Source: Pseudarthrobacter sp. PS3-L1 (GTDB taxonomy: Bacteria > Actinomycetota > Actinomycetes > Actinomycetales > Micrococcaceae). Taken from it: a stretch of DNA of 64,000 bases. Position numbers and translations under genes: made by a program. The notes under the pieces are model-generated. The model was not told where the DNA came from, did no database searches, and was given only the letters and a program-made list of their open reading frames with translations. Below, piece by piece: positions 34,741-43,246 of this stretch. Numbering within the stretch: the stretch's first letter is position 1; every line of letters starts with the position of its first letter. The stretch spans positions 669,967 through 733,966 of the forward strand of contig NZ_JASISU010000003.1 in assembly GCF_030063285.1 (NCBI RefSeq), given 5' to 3'.

Positions 34741-35871
34741 TCAGTCTGTTTGCGGCAGGGTGACTACGAGTTTCTCGGCGGAAACTCCGTCTCGGAGCGC
34801 ATCGACTGCGCTTTGGATCAGGTCCAGGCCTTCGCCGATGACACGCGGGGCGGGCGCAAACGCGTGCCGCCCCTCGGCTACGGCGGACGGAAGGTACCCT
34901 GCCCAGATCGCCGGCCCCACTGCGCTGGTCGCGATGGAACTGCCCCACACGTACCGAGCCCGGATCCGACGGAAGGCGCACCGGACGTGAAGGGTGGCAT
35001 TTTTCCAGATGAGTTGGCGAAAGAGTGAGATCCGCTGTGCCGAGAGCCTGCCGTTCCGGGGCTGATCGTAGAAGGAAACAGGTGGGCTGGCGAGGGCAAC
35101 GCGTGTGGCACCCGTCTTGGCTGCGATCGTGATGCACGGATCGGCTGAGCCCACGGCGATGGCGAAAATTCCCGCGACCCGAGAACCCCCGGCCGCGGCG
35201 CATACAGCGGCGATTACTCCGGGGTCCCTGTAGTCAAAGACCTCTTCCGCGCCAAGGGTGCGCAGCAGTGTGTGGTTGGACGGTGAGGCTGTGGCAATGA
35301 CGCGGTACCCTGCGGCGCGGGCAAGCTGGACAGCGTTCATTCCCACGCTTGTGGCGCCTCCCCAGATCACAACAACCTCGTTTCGCGTCCTGCTTCCGTC
35401 CAGTGTCGCAAAATCCAGGGCAAGTTGATTTTGCTCGAATAGGCCGGCAGCTGCAGTTGAGAGGGCCAGTGGCAAGACCGCGGCATCAGAAGCAGATGCA
35501 GTCCCAGGAATTGGTGCAGTCATGCTCTCCTCGACAACAACGTACTGCTGGAATCCACCCTCGCTGATATGGTCCCGGCCCTTCTCCAGCCCAAGCGCGT
35601 AGGCGAAAACACGGTCGCCGGCAGCGAAGCGCTCCACTCCGGGGCCAACATCGACGATTTCACCAGCGACATCCTCACCCATGACGGCCGGGTACTTCAG
35701 CCAGCCATACATGAACCGACCATTGGACTGGATGATCGCATCGAGTGGGTTCACGGCGACCGCTTCCACCCTGATGACCAGTTGGCCAGCGGCCGCGTGC
35801 GGGTAGGGAGAAGGGCGGACAGAAAGCTCGGCGTAGGGCGAATCAATCCAGGCTGCGGTGTTGTTGACCAT
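34741..35871 (-). CDS. Zinc-type alcohol dehydrogenase-like (MDR) protein
   Basis: A 376-residue medium-chain dehydrogenase/reductase. GroES-like N-terminus (VIRVEAVAVNPLDAIIQ, then YPAVMGEDVAGEIVDVGPGV) and Rossmann domain with VVIWGGATSVGMNAVQLARA. The Cys ligands of catalytic zinc are absent, so it belongs to the quinone-reductase/enoyl-reductase-like branch that uses NADPH. Substrate unknown. A TetR gene is divergent and two matching palindromes lie between them, so it is almost certainly the regulator's target. ATG 35871 is preceded by AGGA. Actual substrate and inducer are open. Confidence 0.82.
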   Translation of the reverse strand: MVNNTAAWIDSPYAELSVRPSPYPHAAAGQLVIRVEAVAVNPLDAIIQSNGRFMYGWLKYPAVMGEDVAGEIVDVGPGVERFAAGDRVFAYALGLEKGRDHISEGGFQQYVVVEESMTAPIPGTASASDAAVLPLALSTAAAGLFEQNQLALDFATLDGSRTRNEVVVIWGGATSVGMNAVQLARAAGYRVIATASPSNHTLLRTLGAEEVFDYRDPGVIAAVCAAAGGSRVAGIFAIAVGSADPCITIAAKTGATRVALASPPVSFYDQPRNGRLSAQRISLFRQLIWKNATLHVRCAFRRIRARYVWGSSIATSAVGPAIWAGYLPSAVAEGRHAFAPAPRVIGEGLDLIQSAVDALRDGVSAEKLVVTLPQTD

Positions 35872-35888
35872 GGGTCCTCGATGCTAGT

Positions 35889-35907
35889 GATGACATTACG
35901 TGTCATC
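35889..35907. promoter_or_regulatory. TetR operator 1
   Basis: GATGACA-TTACG-TGTCATC, a perfect 7-5-7 palindrome in the 75-base gap between the MDR and TetR genes, 17 bases from the MDR start. It shares its arms with a second copy whose centre is 31 bases away, three helical turns, placing both on one face of the DNA. Confidence 0.75.
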
Positions 35908-35919
35908 AGGGTACCCGTC

Positions 35920-35938
35920 GATGGCATCTCGTGTCATC
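35920..35938. promoter_or_regulatory. TetR operator 2
   Basis: GATGGCA-TCTCG-TGTCATC, the same motif as operator 1 with one arm mismatch. It ends 8 bases before the TetR start codon, so it must cover that gene's promoter or start region. No ribosome site precedes the TetR ATG. Confidence 0.72.
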
Positions 35939-35946
35939 ATTAAGCC

Positions 35947-36513
35947 ATGACTCGATGGTCCCCTGATGCGGCACTTCGCCTCGAAGAAGCAGCACTGCTG
36001 CTCTTTGAACGTCAGGGATTCAGCGGCACCACCGTGCCGCAGATCGCCCAATCCGCCGGGCTGACTACCCGAACCTTTTTTCGGCATTTTGTCGACAAGC
36101 GTGATGTCCTGTTCCTCCGGGACCGCGAATTTCCTGATGTCGTGGGGGCTGCGTTGACCGGAGCGCCAGAAAATCTCACAGGAATCGAGCTTGTGAAGGC
36201 GGGACTCCTCAACGCTGCTGTTGAGCTGGAGGCATGGCGTGAGCCAATACTCACACGACAGAAAATCATCGCATCAGACGAGCAACTGCGGGAGCGGGAG
36301 CTGCTCAAGCGCGAACACCTGGCGGAGGCTGTAGGGAAGGCGCTTCGGCACAGGGGCATCAACGCCGGCGACTGCGACCTGTTGGCGCACACCGGCACTG
36401 TTATTTTCGACCTGTCCCTCAAACGATGGCTTTACGCACCGGACTCACCGTCGCTGCCCCAGGTGATGACCATGGCATGGGCTGATCTTGAACGGCTCCT
36501 TGAAGGCCCTTAG
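35947..36513 (+). CDS. TetR family repressor of the divergent MDR gene
   Basis: A 188-residue TetR protein: helix-turn-helix in residues about 10-52 (EEAALLLFERQGFSGTTVPQ, then IAQSAGLTTRTFFRHFVDKR) and a helical C-terminal domain of the common actinobacterial type. Twin 19-base palindromes upstream make it the likely autorepressor and repressor of the MDR gene. The ATG lies 8 bases after operator 2 without a ribosome site, so its mRNA may be leaderless. Confidence 0.87.
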   Translation: MTRWSPDAALRLEEAALLLFERQGFSGTTVPQIAQSAGLTTRTFFRHFVDKRDVLFLRDREFPDVVGAALTGAPENLTGIELVKAGLLNAAVELEAWREPILTRQKIIASDEQLRERELLKREHLAEAVGKALRHRGINAGDCDLLAHTGTVIFDLSLKRWLYAPDSPSLPQVMTMAWADLERLLEGP

Positions 36514-36520
36514 GGACAGC

Positions 36521-36598
36521 ACAAAAAGGACGGCCAGCACCACATGCAAGGGACACCAGCTTTTTGCTGTGTGCCGCCTGCCGTGAGCTGACCGTCCT
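36521..36598 (-). terminator. Long terminator hairpin downstream of the aldo/keto reductase
   Basis: AGGACGGCCAGC (36527-36538) pairs with GCTGACCGTCCT (36587-36598) with one G-T wobble. On the minus strand it is followed by TTTTTGTG, so it fits termination of the leftward reductase gene (stop at 36669). Inside the loop is a second hairpin around CAGC-TTTTT-GCTG. The rightward TetR transcript may end here too. Confidence 0.72.
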
Positions 36599-36668
36599 GC
36601 ACGGCGGACAGCCGCCGCCGTGACCGGAGCTGCCCTAGTGCCTGGATTCAGGGGATGCCGCTGGCGCG

Positions 36669-37700
36669 CTACCGGCCGCCTTCGATGTTCCGGTAGCGCT
36701 GCTCCTGGGCCATCGGACCGTAGGGATAGACGCCGACGCGAGGCTGGCTGACAACACTGAGTCGGTCCGTCTCTGCCCCAGTGAGCTGCAGATCCGCTGC
36801 CGCGAGGTTGTCGGCGAGTTGCCCAACAGTCCTGACGCCCAGAATGACGGACGTTACCGCTGGGCGGTCAGCGAGCCAAGCCAGCGCGACCTGCGAGGCG
36901 CTTGCCCCGTGGTTGTCGGCAGTTTCCTGAACCTCGGCCAGGATTTCCCAGGTACGGGGATCAGCGTTGCGGGCCTCCCACGCCTCCATTCCCCGGCTCG
37001 GGTTTTCGCCCAGGCGGGTGGTGCCGGTGGGGGACGTGTCGCGTGTGTACTTGCCGGACAGCCAGCCACCACCCAAGGGTGACCAGGGCAGCAGCCCAAT
37101 GTTTGCGTCGAGTGAAGCGGGGACAATTTCGGCTTCGATCTCACGGACCAGCAGGCTGTACTGAGGCTGCAGCGTTACCGGGGCACTCCAGCCGTGGGAT
37201 TTCGCCATGTGGACGGCTTTGGTCAGCTGCCAACCCAAAAAGTTCGAGAAGCCGTAGTACCCAATCTTGCCGCTAGTGACGGCGTCCTGCAGGAAGCGGA
37301 GGGTCTCTTCCAGGGGTGTGATCGGATCCCATGCGTGCATCTGATAGAGGTCAATGTGGTCTACGCCGAGCCGGCGCAGTGAATCATCGAGGGCCCTGAC
37401 CAGGTGACGGCGGGAGGTCCCGACGTCGTTGGGGGCATCTCCCATGGGGAAGCGGCCCTTGGTTGCCACCACAGCGCGGTCGCGGACCTCCGGCCGGGCG
37501 GACAGCCAGCGGCCAATGATTTCCTCGGAGACGCCCGCGCTGTAGACATCGGCGGTATCAATGAAGTTGCCGCCTGCGGCGAAGTACTCATCAAGAATGG
37601 CGTGGGACTGTTCTTCGGTAGCCTCGGCTCCGAAGGTCATGGTGCCGAGTGCATAGGTGGAAACAACGGCTCCGCTGTTGCCCAGGGTGCGGTACTGCAT
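36669..37700 (-). CDS. Aldo/keto reductase
   Basis: A 343-residue AKR barrel. NADPH-dependent reductase features: NFIDTADVYSAGVSEEIIG with catalytic Asp and Tyr, VVATKGRFP with the catalytic Lys, LGVDHIDLYQMHAWD with the His, and WSPLGGGWLSGKY and VILGVRTVGQLADNL near the cofactor site. All four catalytic residues are present. ATG 37700 with AAGGAG upstream; the frame extends to 37757 without a better start. It follows the sugar-epimerase-like gene on the same strand, 66 bases apart. Substrate unknown. Confidence 0.88.
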   Translation of the reverse strand: MQYRTLGNSGAVVSTYALGTMTFGAEATEEQSHAILDEYFAAGGNFIDTADVYSAGVSEEIIGRWLSARPEVRDRAVVATKGRFPMGDAPNDVGTSRRHLVRALDDSLRRLGVDHIDLYQMHAWDPITPLEETLRFLQDAVTSGKIGYYGFSNFLGWQLTKAVHMAKSHGWSAPVTLQPQYSLLVREIEAEIVPASLDANIGLLPWSPLGGGWLSGKYTRDTSPTGTTRLGENPSRGMEAWEARNADPRTWEILAEVQETADNHGASASQVALAWLADRPAVTSVILGVRTVGQLADNLAAADLQLTGAETDRLSVVSQPRVGVYPYGPMAQEQRYRNIEGGR

Positions 37701-37766
37701 GGAACTCCTTAGGGGTGGATCGAAAGGGACGGTGGCGCGGCAGTCTCCTGCCTGCACCGTCAGGGT

Positions 37767-38612
37767 CTACTGGTGGTGGCGCCAGCTGTGTTCTGGGGCG
37801 TAGCCCAGGAGTCTTTTGGCTTTGTCAATGGAGAGCAGGGTCTCGTGCTCACCGAGGTCCTTGACGACCCTGACATCAGGGAATACCTCCGCAGCAAGGT
37901 CCCTACTGGGCTTGTTCATCACCGTGTCCTCACCAGCGATGATGAAAGCCTCAAAACCCGGGACGGACCTCTCCAGGGCCTTCGCAACCGCCTGGGCACC
38001 ATCACGGCCATCAATGTAACCCCAAAGATTCCACTTACGCAGCGTTGCATCACCCTGAAAATCAGCAAAACCCTCATAATCCTCCGGATCCATCACATTG
38101 GAAAACCGCAAGGCCGTGATACTCAAGGCCGGATCCCACCTGACCAACTCCCTGGCCATGGTCTCCTCAAGATGCTTCACCAGAGAGTACGTACTCTCCG
38201 GCCGCGCCGGATACTCCTCATCCACCGGAATATAGGGCGGATCAACATCAAACGGCAGCCCCAGCACCGTCTCACTCGAAGCATAAACAACGTTCTTGAC
38301 CCCAGCCCTGCGCGCAGCCTGGAACACGTTATAGGTCGACAGGATATTGTTCTCAAACGTCGCAGCATCAGCCATGATCCCCGGCGCAGGGATCGCACCC
38401 AGATGCACCACCGCATCAAAACCACTATGCCTATCATCCAGGCCCAACATCACATCCACCACCTGCCCATAATCACGCAGATCCACCTGGGTAAAACCAG
38501 GACCACGCTCCCCGGCCCGGTCCAGGCCCGTCACCTGATGCCCATCCTCACGCAGCCGACGCACAACACTACGACCCAGCTTCCCACTCGCCCCGGTAAC
38601 AGCAATCCTCAT
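37767..38612 (-). CDS. NAD(P)-dependent epimerase/dehydratase with unusual codon use
   Basis: A 281-residue extended short-chain dehydrogenase. Rossmann motif MRIAVTGASGKLGRSVV at the start, VVHLGAIPAPG, VVYASSETVLG with catalytic Ser, and the YSLVK active-site Tyr/Lys (STYSLVKHLEETMA). It resembles uronate dehydrogenases and NDP-sugar epimerases. ATG 38612 has GAAGGAG upstream. Through most of the gene the third codon positions are T or G and hardly ever C, unlike its neighbours, which suggests recent acquisition. It is divergent from the XRE regulator. Confidence 0.85.
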   Translation of the reverse strand: MRIAVTGASGKLGRSVVRRLREDGHQVTGLDRAGERGPGFTQVDLRDYGQVVDVMLGLDDRHSGFDAVVHLGAIPAPGIMADAATFENNILSTYNVFQAARRAGVKNVVYASSETVLGLPFDVDPPYIPVDEEYPARPESTYSLVKHLEETMARELVRWDPALSITALRFSNVMDPEDYEGFADFQGDATLRKWNLWGYIDGRDGAQAVAKALERSVPGFEAFIIAGEDTVMNKPSRDLAAEVFPDVRVVKDLGEHETLLSIDKAKRLLGYAPEHSWRHHQ

Positions 38613-38716
38613 TGATACTCCTTCGGTGTGGCCCGGCCTTTCGGCCGAAGTTCTTGCCCGTGCCTGATCCAAGGCGCCCATGACAGGCTTCCTATCGCTG
38701 GCTCTGACAATTCCAC

Positions 38717-38762
38717 CCTAGGGCCAGGGACGCGCTGTGCGCGTGGCCCTCTGAGTCCTAGG
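38717..38762. promoter_or_regulatory. Paired CCTAGG sites and hairpin in the epimerase/XRE gap
   Basis: Two CCTAGG palindromes (38717-38722 and 38757-38762) are 40 bases apart, and between them GACGCGC and GCGCGTG form a G/C hairpin around TGT. The 209-base divergent gap has no other clear element. A binding region for the XRE protein is a guess from position. Confidence 0.4.
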
Positions 38763-38821
38763 TTCGCCAGACACCCGCTTTGCGCGGAAAGTACTGGGGC
38801 CTTCGGGGCAGAATGGAGTGC

Positions 38822-39730
38822 ATGGGTCAAAGCGCTGAGTTTGGAAAGTTTCTGAAGGCTATGCGGTCACGCTTGACGCCGGACAGGGCTGGCATCACCG
38901 CGGGCTCCAGCGGGCGGCGGGTTCCGGGACTCCGCCGCGAGGAGATCGCGCGCTTGGCTGATGTAAGTACTGACTACTACACCCGCCTGGAACAGGGCCG
39001 GAACATCCACCCGTCCCGGGCTGTGCTGGATTCTGTGGCCAAGGCCCTGCAGCTTGATTCCGGTGAACGAGCCCACATGATCGACCTCCTGGAGAACTGC
39101 GCCCCGTCGCACGGTTCGGGCGCTCCAGTACAGGCAGTGCGGCCGGAGCTGCGCCAGCTTCTGGATGCCGTGGGCACCGTGCCTGCAGTGGTTCTGGGAC
39201 GCCGTACCGACGTCTTGGCTGGAAACCGATTGGCTTTTTTGTTGCTGGCTGATTTCCCGGCCATGCCGGTGACTGAGCGGAACCTGATCCGGTGGATCAT
39301 CCTGGACCCAGCTGCCCGCGGGCTTTTTCGCGATTGGCCGGCTGTCGCGTCCGAGACCGTCGGTGCCCTGCGCACGGATATTGGACGGCACCCTGACGAT
39401 CCAAGGGCCAATCAGCTTGTTGGCGAACTTGCGGTCCACAGCGAGGACTTCCGGCAATGGTGGGCCGGGCACCGGGTCTCAGCGGCTTCTGCTGGCAGTG
39501 TTGCGTTCCACCATCCGATTGTTGGTGACCTTGTACTGAATGTTGAAGATCTGACCCTGCCTGAAGATCCGGATCAGGTGTTACGGATGTTTTCGGCGAA
39601 GCCAGGCTCGGCATCTGCGGATTCCCTCGCATTGCTGGGCAGCTTCGGTGCCTCAGCGGCTTTCGCCGATGAGGCACCGGGTGCGGGGCCGGCACGTCCC
39701 GCACCTCAGCATCAGCAAGAACTGTCCTGA
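38822..39730 (+). CDS. XRE family regulator with MmyB-like domain
   Basis: A 302-residue protein. The N-terminal Cro-type helix-turn-helix includes GLRREEIARLADVSTDYYTR and LEQGRNIHPSRAVLDSVAKA, the standard form of the actinobacterial XRE/MmyB group. The C-terminal MmyB-like ligand domain has VLGRRTDVLAGNRLAFLLLA, NLIRWIILDPAARGLFRDW, and the ending with LNVEDLTLPEDPDQVLRMF. Such regulators often sit divergent from a short-chain dehydrogenase they control, as here. Start chosen at 38822; 38813 is equally possible. Confidence 0.88.
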   Translation: MGQSAEFGKFLKAMRSRLTPDRAGITAGSSGRRVPGLRREEIARLADVSTDYYTRLEQGRNIHPSRAVLDSVAKALQLDSGERAHMIDLLENCAPSHGSGAPVQAVRPELRQLLDAVGTVPAVVLGRRTDVLAGNRLAFLLLADFPAMPVTERNLIRWIILDPAARGLFRDWPAVASETVGALRTDIGRHPDDPRANQLVGELAVHSEDFRQWWAGHRVSAASAGSVAFHHPIVGDLVLNVEDLTLPEDPDQVLRMFSAKPGSASADSLALLGSFGASAAFADEAPGAGPARPAPQHQQELS

Positions 39731-39737
39731 CTGCTCC

Positions 39738-41069
39738 TCAGGGACGCTTTTCCTCGTAGACGTCAGGAACGCCGTCGTTGTTTTCGTCAGCTGATTCTTC
39801 GACCTCGATAGCCCGGTAGTGCCTGTTACGCCGTCCCAGGATGAACGAGGCAAGGACTGCTGCCAGCAGCGACGCCGTGAGGATCCCGACTTTGGCGAAG
39901 TCGTCGTACAGGCTTCCCTGTCCGAAGCTGAGTTCGGCGATCAATAGCGACACGGTGAAGCCAATTCCGGCAAGGAGGGAAACGCCAATGACGTCGATCC
40001 ACTTCAGCGAGCGGTCAAGGTTCGCGCGGGTGATCGTCGTGACAATCCATGCGAACAGGACAATACCCAGCGGCTTGCCCAGGACCAGGGCAAGGATGAT
40101 GCCAAGGGCAACGGGGCTCGTCAGTGCCGCACCCAGTCCTTCCCAGCCGCCAACTGCGACGCCGGCAGAAAAGAAGGCAAAAACAGGTACCGCAAACCCT
40201 GCTGACAGTGGCCGGAACCGGTGCTCGAATATCTCCGCGAGCCCTTTGCCTGCTGCGCCCTTGGAACGGAGGACCGGAACCGCGAAGCCAAGCAGGACCC
40301 CTGCCACGGTGGCGTGGATTCCAGAAGCGTGGACCAGAGCCCAGACGGCAAAGCCCAAAGGCAGAAGGATAACCCAGGCAGCAGTTGCCTTGGTTCCAAA
40401 GAAAGTCCGGTATTTCTGGGCCAGGAATGTATACAGGGCCAGGGGAACCAGCGCCAGCAATAACGGGCTGACCTGGAAGTCGTCCGTGTAGAAGATGGCA
40501 ATGATGCTGATTGCCAGCAGGTCATCCACCACGGCCAGGGTCAGCAGGAAGATGCGAAGTGCGCTGGGCAGGTGCGAGCCGATAATCGCCAGGACGGCCA
40601 CGGCAAAGGCAATATCTGTTGCCGTTGGAATGGCCCACCCGCGCAGGGACTCTGGATCGACCAGATTCACCATGGCGTAGATGAGTGCGGGGACAATGAC
40701 GCCACCTATTGCCGCCGCGACAGGCACTATCGATGTACTGATCTGGCGGAGGTCTCCGGCCACGAATTCGCGTTTGAGCTCCAGGCCAACCAGGAAGAAG
40801 AAAACTGCCAGCAGGCCATCTGCGGCCCAGGCGCCCAGGCTCAACTCCAGGTGCCATGGCTCGTAGCCGAAGCGGAAATCCCGCAGGGCAAAATAGGAAT
40901 CAGAGATGGGGGAGTTTGCCCAGATCAAGGCGATGACTGCGGCCGAGACCAGCAAGACTCCGCCGATTGTTTCTTTCCGCAGGATGTCCCCGATCCGCAA
41001 AGATTCGGGATAGCTGCCGCGGCCTAAGACGGTGCGGCGCTGCCTAGATGGTGGTGAGTGCTGGTTCAT
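39738..41069 (-). CDS. nhaA: Na+/H+ antiporter NhaA
   Basis: A 443-residue antiporter with about 12 membrane helices. The transport residues are in [17 protein letters not shown] and [17 protein letters not shown] (the paired Asp of helix V, equivalent to D163-D164 in E. coli) and [17 protein letters not shown]. It expels sodium in exchange for protons. The acidic C-terminal tail ([17 protein letters not shown]) is common in actinobacterial NhaA. The frame extends far upstream to 41696, across two pseudogene fragments; ATG 41069 with AGGACA upstream is the real start. Confidence 0.93.
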   Translation of the reverse strand: MNQHSPPSRQRRTVLGRGSYPESLRIGDILRKETIGGVLLVSAAVIALIWANSPISDSYFALRDFRFGYEPWHLELSLGAWAADGLLAVFFFLVGLELKREFVAGDLRQISTSIVPVAAAIGGVIVPALIYAMVNLVDPESLRGWAIPTATDIAFAVAVLAIIGSHLPSALRIFLLTLAVVDDLLAISIIAIFYTDDFQVSPLLLALVPLALYTFLAQKYRTFFGTKATAAWVILLPLGFAVWALVHASGIHATVAGVLLGFAVPVLRSKGAAGKGLAEIFEHRFRPLSAGFAVPVFAFFSAGVAVGGWEGLGAALTSPVALGIILALVLGKPLGIVLFAWIVTTITRANLDRSLKWIDVIGVSLLAGIGFTVSLLIAELSFGQGSLYDDFAKVGILTASLLAAVLASFILGRRNRHYRAIEVEESADENNDGVPDVYEEKRP

Positions 41070-41222
41070 GGGGTGTCCTAAAAGTGAGTCGACAAAATTA
41101 CTGCCGACCAGACTTCCCGGCTCACCTGCAGTCAATTCTACCGGGAAACGGCCCCCGCGGCACTTCCGTCCGGGAAGGGGATGCTGTTCGCTCCGTTGGC
41201 ATACCGCAAGACACAGCACGCC

Positions 41223-41249
41223 GACGGCGGAAGGTGACCTCCCGCCGTC
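41223..41249 (-). terminator. Hairpin behind the CBM pseudogene
   Basis: GACGGCGG (41223-41230) with CCGCCGTC (41242-41249), with an inner GG/CC pair, forms a stable hairpin about 50 bases past the stop of the leftward gene fragment at 41302. It may be the terminator of the lost glycosidase gene; it also lies in the nhaA leader region (154-180 bases upstream of nhaA). Confidence 0.4.
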
Positions 41250-41301
41250 TGCGTCTGGGATTTCTTCGCTGGCGGTGATGCTGGCCTTGTCGCTGGCCTT
41301 A

Positions 41302-41449
41302 CCAAGGGGCCTCATTCTTGGGAAATCCAAAAAGATCGGCTCCGCGCACCGTCCGCTCGACCTTTCCTTCGGTGAAGCTGACGTTGTCGATGCTGGCCCA
41401 GGCCCCGGAACCGGTTGTACTGACCGAAATGGTGCATTTGCCGGCCACA
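41302..41449 (-). pseudogene. 3' remnant of a secreted glycosidase (carbohydrate-binding C-terminus)
   Basis: The minus-strand frame ending at 41299-41301 reads [20 protein letters not shown] and then [20 protein letters not shown]. The [13 protein letters not shown] pattern is typical of the C-terminal carbohydrate-binding or beta-sandwich module of secreted actinobacterial glycosidases such as endo-beta-galactanases. Only about 50 codons remain; the signal peptide, catalytic domain and start are gone. The 5' side abuts the LacI fragment at about 41450. Confidence 0.5.
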
Positions 41450-41848
41450 TTCCGCCTCCGCGCGTATCGGGAAGAGTCGGGCACGGAGGCGGACGAGGCG
41501 CTGATTGCCCAGGGCGACTATAGCCGGGAAAGCGGCGCCCGCGGCATGCGGGAGTTGCTGGAGCGGGTGCCGGATTTGGACGCCGTGTTTGCCGCGAACG
41601 ATGTGATGGCCTTGGGTGCCCTGGACGTTCTGCGGGAAGCCGGACGTCGTATGCTGGAGGATGTTGCAGTGGCCGGTTTCGACGATATTGCGCCATCAGC
41701 GCTCACGGAACCCACGCTGACTACAGTGCACCAGCCCTTTGGCCGGATCAGCGAGGAAATGGTACGGCTGCTGCTCGGCGTCATTGGTGGCGAAAAACCG
41801 GCCGCCATGACACTCCCCGCCGAACTGGTGGTCCGGGCCTCAACCTGA
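41450..41848 (+). pseudogene. LacI family regulator, 3' remnant
   Basis: The frame that ends at 41846-41848 encodes the C-terminal third of a LacI regulator: [76 protein letters not shown] and LTTVHQPFGRISEEMVRLLL. The DNA-binding domain and the first ligand-binding lobe are missing. The frame runs on upstream to 41318 as unrelated sequence antisense to the glycosidase remnant. LacI genes commonly flank glycosidases, so both pieces likely come from one divergent locus. Confidence 0.8.
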
Positions 41849-41887
41849 GGGTCGTCGTCGGCCCCTCAGCTGCCGGGAGGGTGCTCC

Positions 41888-42505
41888 CTAAAGGTGCTGG
41901 AGGCCACCGCGCTGCATCGCATCGCGGTAGATTTCCACTGACTTGGTCAGGAGTTCTTCCTGCTTGGTCTCCGAGACTGCAAAAGCACGCCCACCCAGTG
42001 CGCTGGCCTTGTAGACCTTGATGCCACTGTTCTTCAGTGAGGAGTGGTAGGTCTTTTCAAAAAGCGTCAGGAACGCGGAGGCGTCGGTGCCGTGGGCGAT
42101 GATGGCCGACACGCGGGAGTTGATTTTCAGGAACTGGCGGAAGGGCCGGAGTCCATCAGTCTTTTCCTGCACGTTCAACGCGGTTGGAAGCTCCGGGTCC
42201 CGCACCCAAGGATAGGCGTTCCACGGCATCACATAACGGGGATCAAGCTTGGCAAGTTCGTAGATGCTGGTGGACCGACGGGCAGCGTCATCATCGTTGA
42301 AATGTGAAACGAATCCTGAGGCGGTACCGCGTCCCGGGCTGACCTGCAACGTGACAATCCTGCACTCGTCCTCGTCATGGATGGGGTCGATGTAGGGAAC
42401 CACGGAACCTGGCTTCTTGGCCATCAGCTCATCACAGAGCGCGGTCACCGCCGCGATGTTTGGCTCCTGCAGCAGGGCCTTCTTTTCATCCCAGTCAATA
42501 GTCAC
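41888..42505 (-). CDS. Uracil-DNA glycosylase-like protein
   Basis: A 205-residue protein. Features recalling the uracil-DNA glycosylase fold are the N-terminal VVPYIDPIHDEDECRIVTLQ followed by SPGRGTASGFVSHFNDDDAA, a motif-1-like DPRYVMPWNAYPWV, and a motif-2-like AIIAHGTDASAFLTLF late in the protein. The catalytic water-activating residue is not clear, so activity is uncertain. The start is a GTG (42505) with GGGAGAAAAC upstream. It is divergent from a GIY-YIG-like gene across 132 bases. Family assignment is tentative. Confidence 0.6.
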   Translation of the reverse strand: MTIDWDEKKALLQEPNIAAVTALCDELMAKKPGSVVPYIDPIHDEDECRIVTLQVSPGRGTASGFVSHFNDDDAARRSTSIYELAKLDPRYVMPWNAYPWVRDPELPTALNVQEKTDGLRPFRQFLKINSRVSAIIAHGTDASAFLTLFEKTYHSSLKNSGIKVYKASALGGRAFAVSETKQEELLTKSVEIYRDAMQRGGLQHL

Positions 42506-42637
42506 GTTTTCTCCCTCGGCAGCACGGGCGTCCAGATTCAGGCGTCACCTGCAACTCTACGCTTTTGCAGGCAGTAGCGCAGAGGCACAGTGTTGGTGGG
42601 CGTGGATCTGCATGCTGCGAGCATCATGCGTTAATGG

Positions 42638-43177
42638 ATGTTCAACAGTTTTGACCCGAACGGACATGTAGTGACATTGACGCGTAAGACCCTCCGGACC
42701 GAAGGCTTTGCCGGGTTTCGGCCCATGGGGGAGCTGGATATCATGCGGGTACCCCAGTCAACAGGGATCTTTGCAATTGTTGCGCCAGATAAGTTCCACG
42801 CCCAGTTCCTCAAGAAGAGCACGGCCGGAGTCTTCAAGAAGAAAGATCCCACCTTGCCTGCGGCCACGCTCGAAAAGGAGTGGGTGCCCGATTCGGACGT
42901 GCTCTACATTGGCAAAGCTGGCCCCGGCAGTAAGGCCAACCGAGGTCTGCGCCGGCAGATCAAGGAGTTCATCGATTTCGGTGAGGGCAAGCCGCCGGGC
43001 CACTGGGATGGCCGGCTGATCTGGCAGGTCGCACAGGCGCGGCACCTGATGGTCGCCTGGCTGGAGCTGCCGGCCGAGGCTGTCGTTCCCGCGGAGGCTT
43101 ATTATCACACGCGTTTTATCGAGAGCTATGAGCGATTGCCGTTCGCCAACCTGGTGCAGTCGCGCACCAAAAGCTGA
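42638..43177 (+). CDS. GIY-YIG nuclease-like protein
   Basis: A 179-residue protein. QSTGIFAIVAPDKF and later VLYIGKAGPGSKANRGLRRQ fit the GIY and YIG halves of a GIY-YIG nuclease core, with the catalytic-type Arg in the helix GLRRQIKEF, then GHWDGRLIWQVAQARHLMVA and a Glu-rich PAEAYYHTRFIESYE containing a candidate metal-binding Glu. The two halves are about 40 residues apart instead of the usual 10, so an insertion is present. It may cut DNA. Divergence from a UDG-like gene is suggestive of a shared DNA-repair or defence role, but this is inference. Confidence 0.6.
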   Translation: MFNSFDPNGHVVTLTRKTLRTEGFAGFRPMGELDIMRVPQSTGIFAIVAPDKFHAQFLKKSTAGVFKKKDPTLPAATLEKEWVPDSDVLYIGKAGPGSKANRGLRRQIKEFIDFGEGKPPGHWDGRLIWQVAQARHLMVAWLELPAEAVVPAEAYYHTRFIESYERLPFANLVQSRTKS

Positions 43178-43246
43178 CAACGCGCCACACCAGCGCACGG
43201 CTTCACGGAATGCCCTGGCGGCGTCGTGAGCCTCGTTCCCTTCGGC

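Noticed and set aside
37773..38615. 280-codon plus-strand open frame opposite the epimerase gene
   Set aside because: It exists only because the epimerase avoids C at third positions; the translation is Arg/His/Ile-rich low complexity and the opposite strand has all family motifs.
41070..41696. Upstream extension of the nhaA frame
   Set aside because: Pro/Arg-rich translation antisense to the LacI remnant; ATG 41069 has a ribosome site and matches NhaA length.
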